Assembly (NCBI RefSeq): GCF_963576615.1
Contig: NC_088711.1
Location: forward strand, 16,834,182 to 16,898,181
Length of the DNA stretch: 64,000 nucleotides
Source: Watersipora subatra
Lineage: Eukaryota; Bryozoa; Gymnolaemata; Cheilostomatida; Watersiporidae
Direction of reading: 5' to 3'
How positions within the stretch are numbered: position 1 is the stretch's first letter; each line of letters begins with the position of its first letter. A program made the translations under genes and the position numbers. Below, one piece after another: positions 49,401 through 61,400 of the stretch. The notes beneath the pieces are model-generated. The model worked only from the letters and a program-made list of their open reading frames with translations. It made no database searches and had not been told where the DNA came from.

Positions 49401-52400
49401 ACTCTTCACAATTTTAGTACAATTATAGTGTTTTTGTGCTGATTAGAGTACACAATGTTACGTTACCACCAAGTTGGGCTGGGGGTAAACCGTGGAGAAG
49501 CATAGGCCTCTCGATGCATCACTTAAGTCTGTAGCCTGAGATCTTTATAGATAATTATCATTTGTCGGCTACGATAGCCGACTATACGCTTTATTACAGA
49601 TGCCAAATTCCAAAATGTCTTTATTAGATTTGTCCATGGACTATCATTTAGTGAATAGAGTAGTTACTGTGCGACTCGCATATCATAGAAACCAATGTGT
49701 GGAGGATAACTCCTGCTTTATGGATACATGTAGGCCTCAATGATTTTTTATTATCTACTCCCAGTCAGTGGCGGACGTTTTTCTTTACATTCGCCAGCCT
49801 ATACACGGTTGACGAGCGATAACGTGAAGTTGTATGCAGTCATACCTCGACATACAACTGACCCAACATACAAGAAATTTGAGATATGAGGAAATTCTGA
49901 GCAAATTTTTGCCTCGGGATGCGAGACAAATTTGAGATACGAGCATACGAGACAGTTCTCGATGAACTAGGTGAGCTAGGTGAACACTAGGTGGCCAAGG
50001 ATGCGAGAGGCCGCTTATGATAACAGCATCGCTCAGTCTTTCTCGTGGAATCAGTTTGAAAAATTGTAAAATGGCTGACTAAAAGTGAAGGTGAAAGCGA
50101 GGCAAAAAGGGTCAAACCGGAAAAACATATAAAAAAGAAAGCGAAGGTAAATTTTCTAATTAATTTTGTGTAACATAAGATTAAACTTATTTTCAAGTGT
50201 GTGTGCATAGTAAGCTAAATTAATTTAGGTTAAATTTATATTATGCTACGTAGCGTCACAGAAGTGCTGCATTTTGAACAGCATTCTGACAACGCTGTTA
50301 GCCGCTACCATCTGTTTTATAGGTAGGAACTTCTTTGAACAAAGTAACAAATACTTAGGTATTTGCCACTTGGTGAGCGTAGGTGTTAAATTGGAACAAT
50401 GAAAAATATGTTTTTCATCGTAATATCCTGTTTCAGGTGTTTTTTCGGATGTGGGAATGTAATTTTTTGTATATAGTTATTCTATATAAAAAATAGCTTT
50501 GAGATTCGAGAGAATTTCCATATGAGCTTGCTCCCAGAACCTCTAGGTACGGGTATGTCGAAGTATGACCGTATTAGTACACCCTATCTGTTAGATGATT
50601 GTTATTATGAATAGAATGGCTGCTGTCTGGCAGGCTGTGTGTGATTAAGATAATGTTCTATTTCTCGTCTGCACATTTGCTCTCTTCTTTCTAGAGACAG
50701 GGAAAGTACACGGACAACAAGCTGAAGGCACTCCAAGCACGCAATAAGTATCTCCTCTCTATTGATGCTGCCAACGCTGCCACTAATAAATACTTTGTTG
50801 AGGATCTTCTCTTGCTCATAGATGTGAGTTAATGAGAGATGCAATCAGCCCCTTTGGGCTCTTGTTGAAGGTTTTGCACCTCGTATCATTTCTATTACTC
50901 AAAGATTTCTGATTAATTGATTCGATTCATGTTCAGTCTGTTATTAAGCTATGTAACATTTGACAATTGTAATTGCGTAGTTCGTGGTTTGATGACCATG
51001 GGATGTCTTTGATGACCATGGGATCTCTTAGATGACCATGGGATGTCTTTGATGACCATGGGATCTCTTAGATGACCATGGGATGTCTTTGATGACCATG
51101 GGATCTCTTAGATGACCATGGGATGTCTTTGATGACCATAGGATCGAAGAGCTCACCTTCATTTGTGACTCTTTCTATTCATTTCTAGGTCTTTGTCTAT
51201 GAACTTTCTGAGGCTGTGTTTTACTTGATGGAGTAGCCCTAAGATCTTGTTTATAGTTTGGGTGTTTGGAGCTTCCAAAGCTAACAAACATCCTCTTTGG
51301 AAATGTTGCCACTGCCATAGTAATTATCTCATTTACCTTTTTGTTTTATAGTCCTTCATTCTGTTTGTCAATCTGTAAGCCAACAAAAGTTTTTCGTTTC
51401 CATGGCTTTCTGGCACAAGTGAGCAAAAATGAAATAATTCGCAAGTGGCAACATATAACATTCTGGGCTGGTCTTTGCTTTCATTCCCTTTAGGCGAAGC
51501 ATGCTCCATCATTTTTTTCAAATACTCGTATCATTTGTACTGTGAAGGGGACAATATATGTAAGAGCTCTTTACTGATTCTTTATGTTCCACTTTGTTTA
51601 ATATATTGCCAGCAAGTCCTTGATCGTCATCCATTTGGGAGCTGAGAGCTGTAATTATCAACAATTTTATCTTGATTGGAATGAAGAGCGACACATTTTT
51701 TGGCAAACAAAATTTCAGTTAAAGTTATGATCGTACAGCCATTATTAAGGAATGTAACGTGATTATATGATCTGCATTGCTAGCTGTGATAAATTGCCTT
51801 GGTGTGTATTACTCTTGCAGTCGTCTACCGTCTGCAGTAAAAACCTTTGTTATTTACTTTCTGAGCTTGTAACTCATCTGTGTGTAGCTCTGCTCTAAAA
51901 TATTCTTTGTTATTTCTTTCGTTCCGCAGTGCATGGACTTTGGGTACCACAATGCGATGCAGAGGTCAATGCTACTTTACAAGTCGTGTCTCGAGAACAT
52001 GAAAAACTCGCATCAGACATCCATGGACTGCATGGTCAAATGTGTTCAAGAGCTCGACCACAACAAAGACAAACAGAGCTTTCAGAAGTGCAACAGGTTA
52101 AATCTTTTCCCTTGATTTCTAGAGTATTTCTCACACTACTAAATGGTTGAAGTGATACTGTCAGCCTTGAAGGGTCTATGATAACTGCGTAGGTTACCGG
52201 ATGGACAAACTATTCTGGGTAGCTTCCTCTGCGACTAAGTCCAATCATTCGCTGTTTATTATCGTTATTCCTATGTAAGTCACTAGGAAGCTGGCTAAGT
52301 AAAAAATCTATGCAATCGGCAACATATTATTATCGCATAATTTTTGTTTGTTTGTTTTTGTAGACCTTGTTTAAGATACTTTTAGTGTCAGCAAAAACAA

Positions 52401-55400
52401 CAAGTTCTGCTTGCAAATATTTCCGGCTTGTTTAAACGTGTTTGTTAGCAATTAAAAACCAAAGGTTAGTTCTGCCACCTTGGCTATCTGGTCAGTGCGC
52501 AAAGAGAACTCACGTAGACTTTATGATTTGTGTATGTAGCCATGATATATTAAAAGTAAGTACCAGTCTGTGATAAGTGATAATAAACATCTTGAAATGC
52601 CTTTTTATAGTGTATGTACCTGTTTAGCACAACATTATACCTATACTTAGTAAAATAATAACAAATTATTTTTTCGTTAAGACTTTGCTACACGCAGTTA
52701 ATGTTCAATTTCAGAAGCTATCATTCTTCTTGAACCTTATCAAACCAGTTTTATGGCTTTTCGTATCAAGCAGAATTATTCTCAAAATCAAGAAACGGCT
52801 AAACGCTTTAAGTAAAAAAACAAAGGATTTTTTCATCAACTGTTAAAATGAGAAGAGCAGCTGCTGATTGCTGAAAGTCATTTATATGTTGTAAGAGCTT
52901 TTTTCAGGACATCAAACTCAATCGTAAATGCTTCAGCTACAAGGTTGTTGTATTCATACAGTTGATCAACTATTTGCAATGAATATTTATTGTGTTTAAG
53001 ATTTAAATTTAAAAAGATTCTTGTGTCGTAGCGGTTTATATGAATTATTTGTGAACATAAAACATACTTTATCAGTCCGATTGTTAGTTCGCTATTTGAC
53101 TTTCCTGATAGTAAATTAAAATTTCATTGGATTTACAACTAGATGTATGTTAGAAAGCCACAATATAGATTATAAGGAGTTTAAATCAGTAATTCACTTG
53201 CTATTTAATTAAACAAGCAATGTTACCTGATCTCCTAAGAACTGATTGTTCAATGGATGTGTAGTAAAAGTGCAACTGATCAGCTGGCAGCCAGAAGGTT
53301 TAGTGAGCATTATCACAGGATTATCACAGGATTATTACAGGATTTGTTCTTGTCTATCATTACTAGACAAGTTGCATTGATATTTGAGTATTTCAAAACT
53401 CAGCAAAGTTATTCAATTTTTAATTGTTTGCAATTAATACGAAAAGACATGCACCATCTTAATTTTTAATTGCATAAGTATGAACGCAACTAAAGTATTT
53501 AATGTTTTTATGTTTATGTGAATTATTGTCAAGGAGGCGATAAACTGTGTAATCTGCAATATTCAGAAGGAATGATCAGAGAGCCAAATTCAAATTTTAT
53601 TTGCATAAATCAGAATACGAATTAATGGCTACTTGTTTCCTGAACTTCTCTTGTCACACTAATATAATAGGAATGCGAATTGAAGCAGGTGTAATGTGAC
53701 TGACCACTCCATAGAAAGCTGTTGTTACATAATATGTGAGGATAAAATGTCACGGAGCATATGGAAGGTCTAGAATGCCTTTGTTTACGCAGCATTACCC
53801 TGTTACGGTATTGATCAGCGTTTACTTCTCCAGTCCATGGTCCTTCCTCTCCACGCATGGGAGGAAGGGATCAACTTATATGGAGACCGCGCCTGGCCAG
53901 TGTTGGCTTACTTGTATTACATGAAAAGTAAACGGAACGGTGTCAAACAATGTTTGCAAATGTAATACATTCAAATAGTACGTTGGAGGAAAAAGGAGCA
54001 ACAGTGTAATATACAATATTCTGTTTGCTTTGCATTCATCTTTACGTACTGCAGTTATCACTTATTATTAGGTTATTATTTCATTTTGTTAAGTTAAGCG
54101 GGTGAGTTCTTGTCTGGTTATGCCTGAGGAATAACAAACTTGTGCATAGACTTGGTCTGTTTCACTTTATTTGAACTTCATCCTAAGGGGCAGGTTTGGT
54201 AATAGATTATTAGAAAGGGATGTAGTTCTGTCAAGCTTCCACTGGTTTAGGCTTGTTGAAGGATGGTGGGTATGCATTAAACTGTCTTCATTTATGAAAA
54301 CCACTTTTCTCCGCCTTTTGAAGTGACTTGGAAAAACATTTCAAATTCATTTGTGAACCTACGACCACACCTTGTAGCGCAAGTGGCATGGAAAGTTGGA
54401 TGCCACCAACTGCCACTTGCTGATTTTTATATCTCGACCAGTTTTAGGAGTTAGGCAGAGATGAACAGTCATGTGTGCTGATAAACAGCAGCAGGTTTAT
54501 GTTTTAGTGGCTTATTTAGTCTTCCAAAGAAGTTTGAGTACCAGCCCCACCGAGGAGACGAGGTGTCGCAAGTGAGCGCCCAAAAGCCGGTGCAGGATGA
54601 GCTGGTACACCGCTATCAGCAGCTACACAACAGGCTCGATACCCTGAGGCTTGAGAATGAAGAGGTAAGCCTTGACAGCTCATCTGTCATCGGTTAATCG
54701 ACGTGTCTTGTTCGACTGTGCAAACGTGCCAATGGCTGCCTCCCTGGTCATACACAGGTTACCGGATGGCTATTGTAATACGTTAGACCTGTATTGTGGG
54801 GTTAAGCTTGGGAGGATAACAGAAAGATTACCTTCGGTGTCAAGAGAGGCTCGGAGTAGTTAAAGCTATTGGACACTGTATGTGCATGTGAAGTATCGTG
54901 TGAAGTACCGGGAGGTCATCTCAGCTGTTCCGTATAGATTTGGAGGTTGTAGATGGATTATTTTCTGTTCTAGTTATCATCGGTAAGCTGATATTCAATG
55001 CTATCTTTTTTGTTACACAGACCTGGAAATCTGTGGAGGCAGTAGATAAGCACATGATGGGGTTGCTGAGTCTGCAAGACTACGATGTTACGAGTCTCTT
55101 CAAGTCCGATCAGGCAGTCTACAAACCATCAATGCAACAAATGGAAGCTCGCAAGCGTCGAATAGACTCTGAGAAGTATTACTTCGAGGTCAGTCAAGAC
55201 CCCGTCCCTTTACATACTTTACTGCATATCTTATTTGCTGGCTTTCAATGTTATAGTCATTTGGCAGAGTTTGCTCTCCCTGACATTAACAAAGTTTCTC
55301 GTAGCCTTAGGTCCTTGGTCAGGTATAGCTAGTCATTAAATTAATCTCGCCGTTTTCTGCCATGTCTTAGAGCAGCTGACAAGAGAACTATAGTGTGGGT

Positions 55401-58400
55401 ATACTGGGTGTTTCTACTGGTAGTTTATAGATTGGTAGTTTAGGTAAGCATCTGTTTTGGCTTAAAATGCTGAAAAGATCAACTTAGAACTCCGCCAGGG
55501 CTGTCCTTGAATCATGCAAAGGCTTCTCTCGCTAGAGCTCCTGTTGCTTCAAAGGAAAGACTGCCAATGCATTTGAGAAAAGGCGCCAGTGAAAGGACTG
55601 TCACATGAGAAATCAGGGATTAATTCGAGTGCCTTGACTGGCAAGGACTGTAGACACATATAGATTGGTACAGTGCACTTGCAATAGCTCGCCATTAGAC
55701 TAGGGATGTACACCTTACAGTGAACACTTCTTTCTTCAGTCTCTCATCGGGAGTTGTCTCACTTTACCACTAGCACCATCCTGACAATTAATCTTTCCTT
55801 TGACACAGAAATTCAAGAGTTATCTATTGGATAGCAACCTGATCGCTAGGCTGCAGGTCAAGCACGCGACTTTGCAGAAGGCACTCGGGGAGGATGCTTC
55901 TCATGGCCGAAGTGGGATCCCAGCTCGGCCACCCTCATTGCCGCCTAAACCTAATAAACAGCGTCGGATTGGCAAGTCTCCTATTGTTGGTCGACCCAAG
56001 GTCTTTGGCTGCAATCTTGAAGAGTATGTTGAGGTAAGTATCTTCTCCTTGCCCTATGTACCCTCTTATTGGTTTAGTTCACATCCAACTTTTAACAGCA
56101 TTCTGTAGCAGACTTCAGTGTGACTGCCATACCTCGTTAGATAGTATATATAAAGCCATTTGTCGTTAGATAGCATATATGAAGTGCTTGAAGTATCAAT
56201 ACTTTATGTAAAAATTCGTCTGCCAAATTTTCAAAATAAAATAACCCATAAAATAATATCCCAAGTACTAGGAATTTTCAAAGAAATTTCATAGATCTTG
56301 GCGGCGTGCCAATATCTCCCCATTTCTCACCACCTTATCATACTATAAGTTATAAGTTATCATTGTTGTCTTAAGGTTTTTGATCATGGTTTTACATCTA
56401 CTTCAATGCCAAAACCGTTAGCAATGCAATGAAACTTGAGGCTTGTAGTTTTTATCATCTCTGATGCAGAGCGAAGGTTTGAATTTTACACCTGTGAATG
56501 GAGCAGAAATTGTTGAGCCGAATGCATGATATTCCAAGGACACAAATTCCTTCACAAACTGTAGTTTCAATGAAATATATTTTACTTATTCAGCTTGCAG
56601 CTGCTTAGCATTTTATAATTGCTTTGCAAAGATGATTTTTACTCGAATAGAATTTGAGACAGGATTTTATTTATGCTTTGGAGCTAATAAAACTCACTCG
56701 CATTACTTATCATCATATCTAGTGATATAATATGTTAAAACTCCTTGGTCTTTATGTATATTATATGGATGGAGCACTAGTGCACACCTGCTGTTATTTC
56801 TATCAGGCTACCGAGGAGGCAATTCCTCTCATCATCAGGAGCTGTATTCGTGCTATCAACCTCTATGGAATGCATCACGAGGGTGTGTTTAGAGTCTCTG
56901 GTCTCCAGGCAGAAATAAATGAGATTAAGGCTTCTTTCGAAAAGGGTTAGTAAGATGACTTAATTTTAAATGTTGTCTACTCATTTGGAGATTAGTAGTT
57001 GCAGAATAGCAGAGTAGCCTTTCTCTTCAGTCTGTCTACACCTTCGAGTGGTATTTGTTATATTTAGAGTTGTCTGCTTTTTATCTACCTGTGATATTTG
57101 GTAGTACTCTATAAATACATGATACTAACTTTGATAGGTGAAGATCCGCTGGCAGACGTAACAGACTCGTCCTCTATTAACTCTATAGCTGGAGTTCTTA
57201 AACTCTTCTTCAGGGAGCTGCAGGAGCCTCTTTTTCCTATCACTCTCTTTGACAATCTTGTAGCCTCAATTCGTAAGATCTTAATATAGTTATGCTGAGA
57301 AGCCCCCCTCCTTTACACATAGATATGTCACGTACATGTAGATGAATCGCTGATGAGCTAGTTTTGCACTACTTCATATTCCTTAAAATTACATTAATCT
57401 AATTTTCATATCGTTTTCATTATTTATGCTATCCATGACATTAGTTTGTCTCTGCATGTTTGGAGTCGAGTGTTTTATCTTTTTACTGGAGTCATTTAAT
57501 TACTGCATGAAAACTCGTCAGAGGATTTTAACAGTGTTGGATATTTATTCCTACATTTATGTTACCTGAACTGCAGGCAAAATCCTGTGAGGTCAAGTTG
57601 AGGTCAAGCTCTAAGCTTTCATAATGCCTCAACTTGAACTGGTTGATGGCTAATTGAGCACACCAACAGCTATTCCAACTTACTTTTTTTTACTACACTT
57701 AATGATATGTAACTTATTCTAAACTACATTGTGAAGTAGTTTAAATATCATTAAATAAAATGTTTTGATGAATTGTTAATGTTTTTCAATTATCAAACTG
57801 CAAATAGAGGGCTGAAGATGAGCTATAAGTTAGCGATGTATCATTGCATGAATGTATGAGATAGTCCCACGACCAAACAAGAGTGAAACGATTGATTGGG
57901 AGAATTATGATAAATGCACATGTGCACACAACTCCCGAAAAATTATCCGTTAACGGCCGTCACCAAACCCTTGCAACGAAATCCTATCAACAAATTAACT
58001 ATTTTTCAGTAAAGTCGTTTAAGTATAATAATGATACAAAACGCATATAAACCTATTTAAATATGTTACCAAAACTTTGAAAGGTTGACGCAAATTACTA
58101 AAACTAACCCATCTAATCGGATTATACATAAATAGACAGATTTATTAGGACGAAAATCGTCACAAAACGCTTGAAAAGCTTCGTTTAATAAAAGTTAAGA
58201 CCGGAAATTGAAACGCCGAGCGACAGAGAATAGAACGATAAAGTCTTGCCACAAATCGCCACAAAACGCTTGAACACCTTGGTTTATTAATAGTTTCGAC
58301 CGACCTACGAAACGCCAATAAAGCCGTGCGACAGATAGTAGAACTGTGTACTGTTTGTCTACTGTTTGAGGCGTAGACCGATTTACAGGTACGAAAATGT

Positions 58401-61400
58401 GGTACACAGTTTATCAGCCTTCGTTTTTGTCCAATTACCGAAGGTTTTTAAAATTATCTAGAACATCAGCCAGATTTCTTTACATCTTATCTACAAGGTA
58501 GGGCGTTACTACAACGCCCTTTTATGACAAGAATATTTCTTTATTTCACTCCAGTTTGCATAAAACTTCCAGACGCGTAAATGCCAACGCTTGCTCTCTG
58601 TTACATACCGCTGTCAAAACCATTCTACATTCATCACAACACAACCAACTTTCAAACTGTATATTACACATCAGTTTGCCGTTTAACGTTTAATATTGCA
58701 TTTCAGAGATATAATAAACATATTTCTTCATTGTTGTTGTTAGTTAAATTACGTACAGTAGGTTAGGTCTACGGCTTGAATTAATGTTTATTTTATTATT
58801 GTAAAACTTAAGTTTGAGATAGTTAAATATTTATTTTATTAATATTTATTTCTGTTACATATCGCTGTCAAAACCGTTCTACATTCAACACAACCAATTT
58901 TCAAACTGTATATTACAATATATTTTACTTTTAATATTGCATTTCAGATATATAATAAACATTTTATTATTGCTGTTAGTTTAATTACTTACAGTAATTT
59001 AGGTCTACAGCTTGAATTAATATTTATTTTAACCAACAAACAACTTTCAAATTGTATATTACACGGCAGCTTGCCATTTCTTTTTAATATTGCATTTCAA
59101 TATAATAAGAGATATAATAAACATATATCATTATTGCTGTTGTTATTTAAATTACATACAGTAGTTTAGGTCTACAGCTTGAATTAATATTTATTTTATT
59201 ATTGTAAAACATAAGTTTGAGATATTTAATTATTTATTTTATTAATATTTATTTCTGTTACATTTCTGTTATTTCTGTTGCGCCTTTTTAGAGTCGTGCT
59301 CCCTCAAATTTATTTTATATCATCTCAAACAAGTCTCATTTACATTATACTCTGTCAATTCCTGCTGAGGGCTACTTTTTCGACAACCAACAGTACCCTT
59401 TCTTTTTTCCACTACTACTTTGGTCGTGGGCTGTATGACAGTGGAATTTCTAGTATATTCTATTTCATATGAGTTGGTAATTTAGAATGTGTTGTATTCC
59501 TCTGGAAATTTGGAAGTGTTAGAGATTTCTCATGCAGATTGTCTTTTAAAACTTAGAGATTTAATTAAAAAATTGCTAGAAATTTGATTGGATTGTACAA
59601 AGATGTTATAACGTGTCATCTATAACAATTTTGGCAAAATACGTTTATTGGTCAAACCATGAGACTCATCGTCGAAGTCTTGGACAATACGTTGGAAATA
59701 ATATGTTTTATAGTTGCTGCTTTATTAAAGCTACAATAAATGCTTAGTATGGCAGCAAAATTAAATTAATCAAAATTTTTTCAAGTCAAAATGGAGGATA
59801 TCTCCAATCGCTAGCACTTATCTTGTGCACACTGATTTTGCACCCTGATTCCATTTCTTATTGGCCCACTGCCCTCATTTGTTTCTCCAATTCAGTTGAA
59901 ATGCTTTCTGGTTTAGAACTTCCGACCGTGGAGGCCGTGGAGCGCATCAAAGAACTCATCCACACGCTCTCTCCTACTAAAGTCATCATCATGAGGTACC
60001 TCTTCTCCTTCCTTGACCATCTAGCCCAGTACAGCGATGAGAACCGCATGTACCCTTACAACCTGGCCATTTGTTTTGGACCAACTCTTCTTACGATTCC
60101 TCATGAAGACAACCAGGTAGAAGCGTAGTGCATATGTTATTCATGCCGGGTAGTTGGATGCACATCATTTTTACATCACCAAAAGGCTGTTCGACCATAT
60201 TTACATTGGGGTGGAAAACTTGTGAAACAATATGGTTTGATGTCTGATTTTCCGTTAATTCTAGTGTTTTGAAAATAGACCTCGACACCTCGATGGTAGC
60301 ATGTAATCCGGAACTGATAAGGCACTAGGATACATAAATACATTCTTAAATATTGATTGTGCCAAAAGTTAAATAATTATGCACTGAACTCAGAAGAGAT
60401 AAGTTCTAGCCTATTTAGAATATCATTGTTCCACTGAATTAGGTTACTGTTACTCGCATAGACGTAACAGTCAATAGACGTAATAGTCAATATAAGTGAC
60501 TGTACAAGCACAAGCGTTCTATTTTATTCACAAACTTCTATTGTTACTTTGAAGTTTTTAACTAGCAAAAATAATAGACTAGTTATTTTTGCTATAGTTA
60601 AATTTGGAGTTTTGAATTTGATCAAATTTATTTACGGAAAGATGAACAATTCTTTTAAATTTATTCTTGGAAACAGCTATCGCATTAAATTGTGTGAATA
60701 ATATTAAAATTTATATTCTATCCACAATACAAGAATGAATTGAAATAAGCCATAATTATATTTTAAATAGAAAGGTGTGAACTGCATCAACCATGTGTAA
60801 TTCTGTGGGTAATATACAAAGTGAGCTGCGTTAAAATATATAAGATATGCACTAACTCTCCAGTATGGCTGGAACACTTTTATAATAGTTTTGAAAGTAC
60901 TTCTATTGATTATACATTACTAATGAGACTGAGTGAAATACTTGATTCTATTCAAAAGTTCCTTTTCCATATTCAAAAGTTCATACGTTAAGGCAATCAT
61001 AAGCAGAAGTTCAACTGTATGAAGTCCATCTTTGTCATTCAAGCACCCACTCCGTCATCGCCTAATCACTTGTTAGTACCTGTCAAATTTCTTGTTGCCA
61101 GGTGATGCACCAAAATAGCGTCAATGATCTGGTTAAGCTTATTATAGTGCATAGCCCTGAGATATTCCCCAAGGAGGAACCCGGACCACATTATGAACGA
61201 ATACTTCTTGATCCTGGGTAGGCTATATGTTTGCTGATAAATCGTTTACAAGCCTCTGATCTTATTAGAATTACCAGTGCTCACTTATGTTTCAGTCTTC
61301 GTCTTTTAAATCTAAGCAAACTTTAGTATACTTGATGATACGATATGGGAATTTTTAAGAATGCTGTAAATTAGCATACGAGCTTTGTAACCTTGATGTC

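Noticed and set aside
51929..52150. Alternative frame starting MHGLWVPQCDAE over srGAP exon 7
   Set aside because: It is the wrong frame; the frame encoding CMDFGYHNAMQ fits the family and both splice phases.
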